Positions 1 to 7,220 of a stretch of DNA of 17,563 bases are shown here, one piece after another. The notes under the pieces were generated by a model. That model made no database searches and was not told the origin of the DNA. It saw nothing but the letters and a program-made list of their open reading frames with translations. The number at the start of each line of letters is the position of its first letter. The first letter of the stretch is position 1. The DNA comes from JAKLQJ01 sp964534135 (GTDB taxonomy: Bacteria; Elusimicrobiota; Elusimicrobia; Elusimicrobiales; UBA9959): the NCBI GenBank assembly GCA_964534135.1, contig CAZHQC010000043.1, positions 1 through 17,563 of the forward strand, written 5' to 3'. The position numbers and the translations under genes were made by a program.

Positions 1-1774
1 CGATTGTCTTGCGCCGCTGAAAGGAAAGGGCCTTGTTTATATATTTATTGCCATTATACTGGGGATTCTTTTGGCTTATGTTTTTGCTGAAAATTTAACG
101 CGCAGACTTTATAATCTTTTGCATCTATCCGAAGAAACTTCTCTTGGCCGCAAGGATTTGAGGGCGGATACCGGATCTATAGACGAAATTGGGCAATTGG
201 CCTTGGGCTTTAATCATATGTTGGATTCTTTGGTGGAAGAAGAGAAAAAACTTAATAAAGCTCATGAGGATTTATCTTCGCTTAATGTGGAATTGGAAAA
301 GCGGGTGGCGGATAGAACCGAGGCTTTATCTATCAAAAATAAAGAATTGAATATAACGAAAGAAGAGGCGGAATCAGCCAATAAAGCCAAAAGTATTTTT
401 TTAGCCAATATGAGTCATGAGCTTAGAACCCCTCTCACCGCTATTCTTGGCTTCACCTATATTCTTAGAAATGCTTCGGACACCACAACCGAGCAAATGG
501 AAAAATTAAATATTGTTTCCAATAGCGGTGAAAATTTATTGGACCTTATCAATAATATCCTTGATATATCCAAAATAGAGGCAGGGCATATAAAGAGGGA
601 AGATTCCGAGACAAATTTAAAACAGCTCATAATTGAAATAGAATCTTTAATGTTTTTAAAAATAAAGGAAAAGGGACTGGGGTTTAATATCAAATTAGCC
701 GCCGATTTACCCGAGGATATTATGGTTGATTCGGCCAAGTTGCGCCAGGTCTTGATAAATCTAATCGCAAATGCCGTCAAGTATACCGAAAAAGGAGAAG
801 TTTCTCTCAGCATTAACGCTCTTGAAAACAAATCAGCAGATAGAATCCGCTTGCGTTTTGAAGTGCAGGATTCAGGTAGTGGCATTAAAGAGAAAGATAA
901 GAAAATTATCTTTTCTTCTTTTCACCAAGTGGGAAACCAACCGTTATTAGAGTCCGGCACGGGTTTGGGCCTGGCCATTTGCGAACAATTTGTGAAATTG
1001 ATGGACGGGCAAATTGCCGTTGAGAGCGAAGTGGGCAATGGTTCTCTGTTTTATTTTGATATACAAGCGGGGACAGTATCCACGCTTGAAAAGAAGTTTT
1101 ATGAAGGATTGCATAGGCGCGTGAAGTGTTTGGCGGAGGGGGAAAAGCATTATAATATTCTTATCGCCGAAGATAAGCCGGAAAACCGTTTATTGCTTCG
1201 CAATATTCTTGAGCCGGCGGGGTTTAAGATTCGTGAAGCTGTCAATGGACAAGAGGCGGTGGATATATTTGAGCAATGGCGGCCACAGCTTATATTTATG
1301 GATATTCGTATGCCGGTAATGAACGGTTTGCAAGCGACCCGTTATATTAAAAAGACCAAAGGCGGAACTGAAACAAAAATAGTCGCTCTTACGGCTCACG
1401 CTTTTGATGAAGATCGTCTGGAGATATTTCAGGCGGGTTGTGATGAAATTGTCAGGAAGCCCTATCATGAGACGGATATATTTAACTCTTTGGGAAAGCA
1501 ATTAAAGGTGAAGTTTTTATATGAAGATGAAAATTTGTCAAATCAGGATATTAAAAAATATAAAATTAACGAAGAAGATTTTAAAAAAATCCCGGCGGTT
1601 TTAATTAAAAAATTGCAAGAGGCCACGGTCCTATTGGATAATAAAAAATGTCTTAAACTGGCGGAAAAGATTAGCGCGTATAATAATGATATGAGCGCGA
1701 CTTTTACGCTGATGATAAAAGATTTAAAATATAAGGAAATACTTTCGCTTTTGGATAAGGTAATTCAAGGATAA
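1..1774 (+). CDS. Membrane-bound hybrid sensor histidine kinase, 5' end missing
   Basis: The reading frame is open from the left edge (first full codon at base 2), so the N-terminus and sensor domain lie outside the window. Counting from that codon, residues 11-29 form one hydrophobic membrane helix. It is followed by a HAMP linker (about 30-80), a coiled coil, and a HisKA domain with the H-box SHELRTPLTAILGF and phospho-acceptor His139. The HATPase domain carries an N-box (NLIANAVKYTEKG), DSGSG and GTGLGLAI. A receiver domain (about 384-495) has the acidic pair E390/D391, phospho-acceptor D434 and Lys486. The last 80 or so residues are helical, resembling the tail of many hybrid kinases; I see no Hpt histidine there. 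A TTG at base 71 could be read as a start but falls inside the membrane helix and would destroy it. The gene ends 5 bp before the next kinase gene, so the two are probably co-transcribed and may share a phosphorelay. The signal sensed is unknown. Confidence 0.93.
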   Translation, partial: DCLAPLKGKGLVYIFIAIILGILLAYVFAENLTRRLYNLLHLSEETSLGRKDLRADTGSIDEIGQLALGFNHMLDSLVEEEKKLNKAHEDLSSLNVELEKRVADRTEALSIKNKELNITKEEAESANKAKSIFLANMSHELRTPLTAILGFTYILRNASDTTTEQMEKLNIVSNSGENLLDLINNILDISKIEAGHIKREDSETNLKQLIIEIESLMFLKIKEKGLGFNIKLAADLPEDIMVDSAKLRQVLINLIANAVKYTEKGEVSLSINALENKSADRIRLRFEVQDSGSGIKEKDKKIIFSSFHQVGNQPLLESGTGLGLAICEQFVKLMDGQIAVESEVGNGSLFYFDIQAGTVSTLEKKFYEGLHRRVKCLAEGEKHYNILIAEDKPENRLLLRNILEPAGFKIREAVNGQEAVDIFEQWRPQLIFMDIRMPVMNGLQATRYIKKTKGGTETKIVALTAHAFDEDRLEIFQAGCDEIVRKPYHETDIFNSLGKQLKVKFLYEDENLSNQDIKKYKINEEDFKKIPAVLIKKLQEATVLLDNKKCLKLAEKISAYNNDMSATFTLMIKDLKYKEILSLLDKVIQG

Positions 1775-1779
1775 TTAAA

Positions 1780-3735
1780 ATGAAGAATAGTGATAAACAG
1801 CAAGCGGTTTACGGGGATATTATGGTAGTTGAGGATAATCTCAATAATCTTAAGCTTTTGACAGAGATGCTTACAAAGGCCGGCTATGGCGTACGGTCCG
1901 CTACCGATGGCGAATTGGCTTTACGCAGTATAAAGAGTAAATTGCCCGACTTGGTGATTATGGATATTAAATTGCCCGGCATGGACGGCGTGGAGATTTG
2001 CAGTCGTCTCAAATCTGATGTTAAAACCGAAAATATTCCGGTTATCTTCATTAGCGTTATGGATAAAACTGATTTGAGAGTTAAAGCGTTCAAGGCGGGC
2101 GGCGTAGATTATATTACAAGACCTATTGAAGCTATGGAGGTTTTAAGCAGAATTGACACACATCTTAAGATGTCTCGTTTGCGGAAAGAAGTAATAAAGG
2201 AAAAAAAATTTACCGAGAACATTATAAATACGGCGCAATCCATAATCCTTGTGCTTGATAAAAACGCAAAGATAATAACCTTTAATGCCTATATGGAAAA
2301 GCTTAGCGGTTATAAATTGGAAGAAGTAAAAGGAAAAGACTGGTTCACTACTTTTTTGCCGGAATGCAATTCTGATGAAGCCCGAAAGCTTTTTAAGCGC
2401 TCCATATCGGATATTATGACAGTTGGCAATGTAAATACCATTTTTACAAAATCCGGCGATGAAGTTTTAATTGAATGGTATGATAAAATTTTAAAAGATG
2501 AGAATGATAGTGTCATTGGCTTAATTAGCATTGGACAGGATATTACAAAGCGAAAACAAGCCGAGAAAGAAAAGGAAATTCTTCAAGATCAGCTCATCCA
2601 ATCTCAGAAGATGGAATCTATAGGAACCTTGGCGGGAGGCGTGGCTCATGACTTTAATAATATCCTTACTTCCATTATTGGTGATACGGATTTGATGATG
2701 AATAATGAAAATATTGTTAATGACGATATTAAAGATTCTCTCATGAGTATAAAAGATAGCAGTTTAAGAGCGGGTAAGCTTGTGAAACAGCTTTTAATGT
2801 TTAGTCGTAAACAGCCCGTAAATATGAAGCCGTTGAACGCAAACAATATAATAAGAAATATGTATAAAATGTTTAATAGATTGCTGGGGGAGAATATCAA
2901 TATTAAAACGGATTTATGCGAGGAGGACTGCCATATAAATGCCGATAAAGGCAGTATGGAACAGGTATTGCTAAATCTTATGGTGAATGCCAGGGACTCT
3001 ATGCCGAAAGGCGGCAATATTTTTGTTAAAACAAAAAAAATCATTATAAGCAAAGAGAATAAATTTCAATTTGGAAATGTTACGCCCGGTAAATATATTG
3101 AAATTGATATAGAAGATAATGGCAGCGGTATGACCGGAGAAATTAAAAATAAAATATTTGAACCTTTTTTTACCACAAAGGGCGAGGGCAAAGGAACAGG
3201 TTTGGGTTTATCTGTGGTGTTTGGGATAGTAAAGGCGCATCAAGCCGGAATAAATGTTTATAGCGAACCGGGCAGAGGAACAATATTTAGTATTTATTTC
3301 CCTGTTAGCAATAAGGTAGTGGTAAAAGAAAAAGAATCTGAAAAAAGAAGTTTGGATTCTCAAGGCAAAGGGCAAAGGATATTGATAATTGAAGATGAGG
3401 AGGCTATACAAAAAATTGCCGGAAGAATTTTGACAATTAAAAATTATAAGCCGACTATAGCGGGAAGCGTGAAAGAAGCCATTGAAATATATAAAAAGGC
3501 AAAAGGCGATTTTGACCTTGTATTCAGCGATATAATGTTGCCGGACGGCACGGGTTTGGACGCCCTGAAAGAATTGAATAAAATTAAGCCGGTTAAGAAA
3601 GTTCTTTTATCAAGCGGTTATCTTGACGATAAATCATGGTGGGATGATATAAATAAGAAAGAAATACCTTTTATCCCTAAGCCCTATGATATGCAAAGGC
3701 TTGCGGAAAAAATCGCGGAAGTTTTTTCATCATAA
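1780..3735 (+). CDS. Soluble hybrid histidine kinase, REC-PAS-HisKA-HATPase-REC
   Basis: This 651-residue protein has no signal peptide or membrane segment. Residues about 12-130 are a receiver domain with E18/D19 and phospho-acceptor D62. The lysine normally found in the KP motif is replaced by Arg114 (YITRPIE). A PAS domain spans about 143-258 and ends in the usual DITKRKQAE linker. The dimerisation/phospho-acceptor domain has GGVAHDFNNILTSI with His290. The ATPase domain has the N-box around N403, D446 in EDNGSG, and the GKGTGLGLSVV lid. A second receiver (about 532-650) has E538/D539, D584 and K634. The architecture fits a cytoplasmic kinase that takes input both from its N-terminal receiver and its PAS domain and passes phosphate to its C-terminal receiver. 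The 5-bp gap after the membrane kinase suggests an operon in which that protein may feed the N-terminal receiver. No DNA-binding output regulator is encoded nearby, so the targets are unknown. Confidence 0.93.
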   Translation: MKNSDKQQAVYGDIMVVEDNLNNLKLLTEMLTKAGYGVRSATDGELALRSIKSKLPDLVIMDIKLPGMDGVEICSRLKSDVKTENIPVIFISVMDKTDLRVKAFKAGGVDYITRPIEAMEVLSRIDTHLKMSRLRKEVIKEKKFTENIINTAQSIILVLDKNAKIITFNAYMEKLSGYKLEEVKGKDWFTTFLPECNSDEARKLFKRSISDIMTVGNVNTIFTKSGDEVLIEWYDKILKDENDSVIGLISIGQDITKRKQAEKEKEILQDQLIQSQKMESIGTLAGGVAHDFNNILTSIIGDTDLMMNNENIVNDDIKDSLMSIKDSSLRAGKLVKQLLMFSRKQPVNMKPLNANNIIRNMYKMFNRLLGENINIKTDLCEEDCHINADKGSMEQVLLNLMVNARDSMPKGGNIFVKTKKIIISKENKFQFGNVTPGKYIEIDIEDNGSGMTGEIKNKIFEPFFTTKGEGKGTGLGLSVVFGIVKAHQAGINVYSEPGRGTIFSIYFPVSNKVVVKEKESEKRSLDSQGKGQRILIIEDEEAIQKIAGRILTIKNYKPTIAGSVKEAIEIYKKAKGDFDLVFSDIMLPDGTGLDALKELNKIKPVKKVLLSSGYLDDKSWWDDINKKEIPFIPKPYDMQRLAEKIAEVFSS

Positions 3736-3912
3736 ACAAATTTTATTTTTAACTTTGGTTTAAAGTTCATCTTCATTGCCCTTTAGGCCTATTTTCTTAT
3801 GGGTCAAAAAATAATTTATTTATAGGATAAAGGCCTCTTATGATAAAAGCTTTTGCTTTGTACACTTTCTATATACAATAAGATTTGCAGAAAAAATATA
3901 TGGAGGGTGTCA
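3736..3912 (+). promoter_or_regulatory. Intergenic leader upstream of the secreted-protein gene, weak promoter candidate
   Basis: This stretch is AT-rich. The best promoter candidate is TTGCTT (3853-3858) with TACAAT (3874-3879), but the 15-bp spacer is short. A 6-bp inverted repeat AACTTT/AAAGTT lies at 3751-3767, and two copies of the palindrome AGGCCT lie at 3785-3790 and 3831-3836. No T-run follows the 3751 hairpin, so I do not call a terminator for the kinase operon. Confidence 0.25.
3902..3907 (+). promoter_or_regulatory. Shine-Dalgarno site that fixes the start at 3913
   Basis: GGAGGG lies 5-6 bp before ATG 3913. That ATG is followed at once by a typical signal peptide, which settles the start against an upstream in-frame TTG at 3853. 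Confidence 0.75.
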
Positions 3913-4938
3913 ATGAAAAATAAGTTTATAGCACTAATCGCTTGTCTGGGTTTTGTGGCCTCGGCGGGCGCAGTAGACTTTAATAATGGAATAGATATTA
4001 AAACAATGATTGATGAAACCGCTAATGTTGAAGTTAAAGGCGCTTATCATCCCAACCCGAAAACTCATCATGCACGCTTTAGCCGTGATTGCCATACATT
4101 TCGTTTTGGCTCAAGCGGTTCTCAAGTCACATCGGATAGAGTATTTTTGAGAAGTATGGAATATGTGCAAGAATGCCATTATGTTCAGGACCCGAACCCC
4201 CCGGTAAATAATCACCACAATAATCATCATCACAAAAGTCTTATGGATGAAGTGAATGTAGATATCAAAGGCATGCAATGTCATGAAAGACCCGGCAGAA
4301 CAATAAGAAAAAGCGTTCAGCTTAATATGCTTCAAAGAGAACTTCTTCCCTGGGAAACCGACAGATTCGAAGTTTGCCTGAACGGTCCGAGATTAACAAT
4401 TCATCCCAGAGGAACAGCTTATAAGTATGATATCAATAAGAAAAATGATTATGAGGATAATTACTATTATGATCATTATTACGATTCTTATCAAGATAGT
4501 CATTTTGAAAGAAATGTGGAGTTTGACATAAAACCTTTGTATAAGGTGGCCACCGACCCTGATAAAAACGGACTTTATGTTGCTAACTTCAGTAAAAAAG
4601 ATGGAAAGTTCGTCTTAAATGTTAATGATAGATGGGCCCATGAATATAATGGCGAACAAGTCAGAATAAAAGTGGAACTCTATAAAGACGGTTTTCTGTT
4701 CTTTGATTCTTTCAAAGGAAAAAAAGAAGTTACATTGAATTCGGCTTCCAATTATGAAATAATTTTTGCCGAGAATGAACTTACAAAAAACAATGAAATT
4801 CTTGCCGAAGCTATGAAAGACTTTAATCCCGAATTTAATAAAGGAAGCAAAAAATACTTTGTTAAATGGGGTTTTCAGAGAGTTGGTTTGATATCAACCA
4901 ATGATTATGTAAATAAAGGTAAAACCGATAAAATATAA
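3913..4938 (+). CDS. Secreted His/Tyr-rich protein of unknown function
   Basis: I do not recognise the family. The 341-residue product starts with a signal peptide: MKNK, a hydrophobic core, and a probable signal peptidase I cut after AGA at residue 20. The mature protein has exactly four cysteines (60, 88, 123, 155), enough for two disulfides, and three of them are followed directly by histidine (DCHT, ECHY, QCHE). A proline/histidine stretch (HHNNHHHK, 101-108) sits between the second and third cysteines. A Tyr/Asp-rich stretch occupies about 179-197. A short motif appears twice, MIDETANVEVKG (32-43) and LMDEVNVDIKG (110-120), with a weaker echo NVEFDIKP (201-208), suggesting a repeated beta-strand unit. 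Residues 205-341 look like a second beta-rich domain. There is no membrane anchor or clear lipobox. The His clusters could bind metal, but that is inference. The gene stands alone, with its own ribosome-binding site and terminator. Confidence 0.85.
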   Translation: MKNKFIALIACLGFVASAGAVDFNNGIDIKTMIDETANVEVKGAYHPNPKTHHARFSRDCHTFRFGSSGSQVTSDRVFLRSMEYVQECHYVQDPNPPVNNHHNNHHHKSLMDEVNVDIKGMQCHERPGRTIRKSVQLNMLQRELLPWETDRFEVCLNGPRLTIHPRGTAYKYDINKKNDYEDNYYYDHYYDSYQDSHFERNVEFDIKPLYKVATDPDKNGLYVANFSKKDGKFVLNVNDRWAHEYNGEQVRIKVELYKDGFLFFDSFKGKKEVTLNSASNYEIIFAENELTKNNEILAEAMKDFNPEFNKGSKKYFVKWGFQRVGLISTNDYVNKGKTDKI

Positions 4939-4962
4939 TCGGTAAAACAAAATTAAAATAAG

Positions 4963-4995
4963 CCCCCTTGCTTTTTAAAGCAAGGGGGTTTTTTT
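4963..4995 (+). terminator. Strong Rho-independent terminator
   Basis: An 11-bp perfect stem (4963-4973 paired with 4978-4988) starts with five C-G pairs, has a 4-nt loop, and is followed by seven T residues. It lies 24 bp after the stop of the secreted-protein gene and separates it from the glucan operon. Confidence 0.93.
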
Positions 4996-5158
4996 ATGAT
5001 AAAGTTTAGAGCTTGTTGCACAACCTCGATTCTGCTGCAATTGCGGCTTTTGACCTGCACCTTTGTGCCACTCAACTTACAACCAATTAAAAAAATTATT
5101 GGTCGTTCGCATAGCTTCCAATATTGTAGAATATCGATTGAATGGAGCGTTTAAAATC
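4996..5158. other. Intergenic region before glgE, possible insertion-sequence remnant
   Basis: The first part (from about 5009) begins GAGCTTGTTGCACAAC and is less AT-rich than other spacers. It resembles the ends of some transposase-bearing insertion sequences, but I see no transposase and no matching opposite end. It also contains GCACAA/TTGTGC (5018-5023 and 5063-5068) and a hairpin ACCAAT/ATTGGT (5082-5087 and 5098-5103). No convincing gene is visible on either strand. Confidence 0.25.
5099..5127 (+). promoter_or_regulatory. Candidate promoter for the glgE operon
   Basis: TTGGTC (5099-5104) and TATTGT (5122-5127) are separated by 17 bp and lie 31 bp before the glgE start. Both boxes match the sigma-70 consensus only at four positions, so the call is tentative. 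It does fit the need for a new promoter after the terminator at 4963-4995. Confidence 0.28.
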
Positions 5159-7096
5159 ATGAATCCAAACAGGCTTATAATAGAGAAATTAAATCCGGAA
5201 ATAAACAATGGCCTTTTTTCCATAAAAAGAGTTCTTGGCGAAAAAGTGAAAGTATTGGCGCATATTTATGCCGACGGCCACGACGCTATTTCAGCGCAAT
5301 TGATATATAAAACTCAAAACCAAAAAAACTGGAACGCCCTTGAGATGACGGCATTGGGAAACGATGAATGGACAGCTGAATTTAATATAAAAGAAAATCA
5401 GGATTATCAATATTGCGTTCAGAGCTGGATTGACCATTTTAAAACTTTATTGAGCGCTCTTGAAAAGAAATTGGCCGCAAACCAAAATGTCTCCTTTGAA
5501 ATTGAGATGCTCTCGCGCATTGTTAAAGAAAGAGCTTTGATGAAAGGAGCTGAAATTGGCAAGGTTAAGAAAATTTCCTCATTAATCGCCAGCTCAAAAA
5601 AAGAAAATCAAAAAATAAATATTCTCACCAGTGATGAATTATCCCATTTGATGGTCTTACGCCCCGCAAAGGATTCTTTTTTAAGATATCCTAAAATTTT
5701 GAATGTTTCAGTTGAAAGGGAAAAAGCCGGCTTTAGCGCTTGGTATGAGATGTTTCCACGGTCTTGCGGCTTAAGTGGCAAGCACGGAACTTTCACTGAT
5801 TGCGAGAAATTATTGTCCCATGTCTCAAAGCTTGGCTTTGATGTTATTTATTTGCCTCCCATTCATCCAATTGGTAAGACTAAAAGAAAAGGCAAGAACA
5901 ACGCGGTTGTCTGCCAAAATGAAGACCCCGGTTCTCCTTGGGCCATAGGTTCCTGTGAAGGCGGGCATAAATCCATTAATCCGGAACTTGGAACTCTTGA
6001 AGATTTTAAAAGTTTTGTTAAGGCCGCCAAAACGGTCGGTATTGAAATAGCTTTGGATTTGGCTTATCAATGTTCACCCGACCATCCTTACATAAAAGAG
6101 CATCCGCAATGGTTTAAATGGCGTTTTGACAAAACCATTCAATATGCCGAAAATCCTCCAAAAAAATACGAGGATATTGTGCCGATTAATTTTGAAACCG
6201 TGGATGTCAAAGCTTTATGGAAAGAGCTTAAAAGCGTGGTGGATTTCTGGATAAAGGCGGGAGTAAAAATATTCAGGGTGGACAATCCTCACACAAAACC
6301 TTTCGCTTTCTGGCAATGGCTGATAAGTGAAGTAAGAAAAGAAAATCCCGATATAATTTTTCTCGCCGAGGCTTTCACAAGGCCCAAAATAATGTATATG
6401 CTAGGTAAGGTGGGCTTTACTCAATCTTACACTTATTTTACTTGGCGAAATACAAAAGAAGAAATTACTGAATACATGAAGACTCTTACCAAAACCGAGG
6501 TCTCGGAATTTTTTAGGCCTAATTTTTGGCCCAATACTCCCGATATATTATCCGAGATTTTTCAAAAGCACGGCAGGCCCGCTTTTGTAAGCAGATTTAT
6601 ATTGGCCGCCACTTTATCATCAAATTACGGCATATACGGTCCTGCTTATGAATTATGTGTGAATGAACCCGTGCCGGGAAAAAAAGAAGATTATTTGGAT
6701 TCCGAAAAATATGAAATCAAGGCTTGGGACAGAAACAGGGCAGGCAATATTTCCGGTTTAATTTCCAAGGTGAATAAAATCAGAAAAGAAAATCCCGCTT
6801 TTCATAAAACCTCAAATATTGAATTTATTGAAACCGATAATGAGATGATAATCGCTTATATGAAAAGGAGCGAGGATAAGAAAAATTTCATTATAACGGT
6901 TGTCAATCTGGATTGTTTTTTCAGGCAGTCGGGTTTTATAAATATCCCGCTTGAAAAACTTGGTATTGAATATGGCATGACTTATACCGTTAAAGACCTT
7001 TTAACCGACGCGGAATATAAATGGAATTCAAACAGAAACTATATTGAACTTGACCCGCAAAATATTGGCGCGCATATATTGAAAATAGAGGCCTAA
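5159..7096 (+). CDS. glgE: GlgE, alpha-1,4-glucan:maltose-1-phosphate maltosyltransferase (GH13)
   Basis: The enzyme transfers maltosyl units from alpha-maltose-1-phosphate to the non-reducing end of alpha-1,4-glucan in the cytoplasm. The 645-residue length fits the family. An N-terminal beta domain and helical region are followed by the GH13 barrel, with highly characteristic blocks: AWYEMFPRS, HGTF, YLPPIHPIGKTKRKGKNN, DPGSPWAIGS, ALDLAYQCSPDHP, YAENPPKKYEDI and QSYTYFTWRN. Catalytic residues are nucleophile Asp375 (FRVDNPHTKP), acid/base Glu404 (FLAEAFTRP) and transition-state Asp462 (NTPDIL). The polar PHTKP segment after the nucleophile belongs to phosphate-using GlgE rather than to amylases. 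ATG 5159 is chosen because family similarity begins just after it and GGAG lies 11 bp upstream. An in-frame TTG at 5063 would add 32 unrelated residues. The trehalose synthase-maltokinase gene downstream makes the donor substrate, which confirms the role. No branching enzyme gene follows. Confidence 0.95.
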   Translation: MNPNRLIIEKLNPEINNGLFSIKRVLGEKVKVLAHIYADGHDAISAQLIYKTQNQKNWNALEMTALGNDEWTAEFNIKENQDYQYCVQSWIDHFKTLLSALEKKLAANQNVSFEIEMLSRIVKERALMKGAEIGKVKKISSLIASSKKENQKINILTSDELSHLMVLRPAKDSFLRYPKILNVSVEREKAGFSAWYEMFPRSCGLSGKHGTFTDCEKLLSHVSKLGFDVIYLPPIHPIGKTKRKGKNNAVVCQNEDPGSPWAIGSCEGGHKSINPELGTLEDFKSFVKAAKTVGIEIALDLAYQCSPDHPYIKEHPQWFKWRFDKTIQYAENPPKKYEDIVPINFETVDVKALWKELKSVVDFWIKAGVKIFRVDNPHTKPFAFWQWLISEVRKENPDIIFLAEAFTRPKIMYMLGKVGFTQSYTYFTWRNTKEEITEYMKTLTKTEVSEFFRPNFWPNTPDILSEIFQKHGRPAFVSRFILAATLSSNYGIYGPAYELCVNEPVPGKKEDYLDSEKYEIKAWDRNRAGNISGLISKVNKIRKENPAFHKTSNIEFIETDNEMIIAYMKRSEDKKNFIITVVNLDCFFRQSGFINIPLEKLGIEYGMTYTVKDLLTDAEYKWNSNRNYIELDPQNIGAHILKIEA

Positions 7097-7124
7097 CAAG
7101 TCAAAAGGCAATTAAAGGAAAATT

Positions 7125-7220
7125 ATGACCCTACCACCGACTTATCACCCAGAGGGTGATTTAAAAAACAAAAACCTTTCTATGAGCCCCGCTATACGTG
7201 GCAAGCAGGTGGTAGGGTGA
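7125..7220 (+). CDS. Possible 31-residue leader ORF between glgE and treS
   Basis: ATG 7125 has the best Shine-Dalgarno site in this gap (AAAGGA, 7114-7119, spacer 5). It reads 31 codons (MTLPPTYHPEGD... ending KQVVG) to TGA 7218-7220, which overlaps the GTG start of the next gene as GTGA. Almost all of it is the palindromic insertion element, so the peptide is probably an accident: the former treS start codon reading into the insert. It may still be translated and couple ribosomes to treS-mak. There is no recognisable domain. Confidence 0.3.
   Translation: MTLPPTYHPEGDLKNKNLSMSPAIRGKQVVG
7129..7217. mobile_element. 89-bp MITE-like element with 10-bp terminal inverted repeats and TGA target duplication
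   Basis: The ends are perfect inverted repeats, CCCTACCACC (7129-7138) and GGTGGTAGGG (7208-7217), flanked on both sides by TGA (7126-7128 and 7218-7220). Inside is a 7-bp hairpin ATCACCC/GGGTGAT (7144-7150 and 7154-7160), and the terminal stem can extend by CTT/AAG (7141-7143 with 7203-7205). Deleting the element and one TGA joins 7125-7128 to 7221 and gives ATG-ACT-CCA-TCG, in frame with trehalose synthase, behind a well-placed AAAGGA and 28 bp after the glgE stop. This reconstruction strongly supports a real insertion. No transposase is encoded, so mobilisation would need an enzyme elsewhere. The transposase family is not identified; a 3-bp duplication is compatible with several. Confidence 0.72.

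Noticed and set aside
2646..3053. Long - strand open frames opposite the kinase, RND and PAS genes (for example this one, and 11483-11959)
   Set aside because: They are antisense to strongly supported genes, have hydrophobic or low-complexity composition from reverse reading, and lack ribosome-binding sites.
3751..3767. Small AACTTT/AAAGTT hairpin as terminator of the kinase operon
   Set aside because: It is a 6-bp AT-rich stem without a downstream T-run.
3853..3912. In-frame TTG start adding 20 residues to the secreted protein
   Set aside because: It has no ribosome-binding site and would bury the signal peptide, while ATG 3913 has GGAGGG in front of it.
3940..3945. Lipobox-like LIAC at residues 8-11 of the secreted protein
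   Set aside because: The cysteine would come at residue 11 after a hydrophobic core of only six residues; the AGA site at residue 20 fits signal peptidase I better.
5063..5158. In-frame TTG start adding 32 residues to GlgE
   Set aside because: The added residues do not look like GlgE and overlap the candidate promoter and the possible insertion-sequence remnant.
7128..7218. Integron attC site or riboswitch
   Set aside because: The attC core boxes are absent, and no known riboswitch core is visible; the TGA duplication and restored start favour an insertion element.
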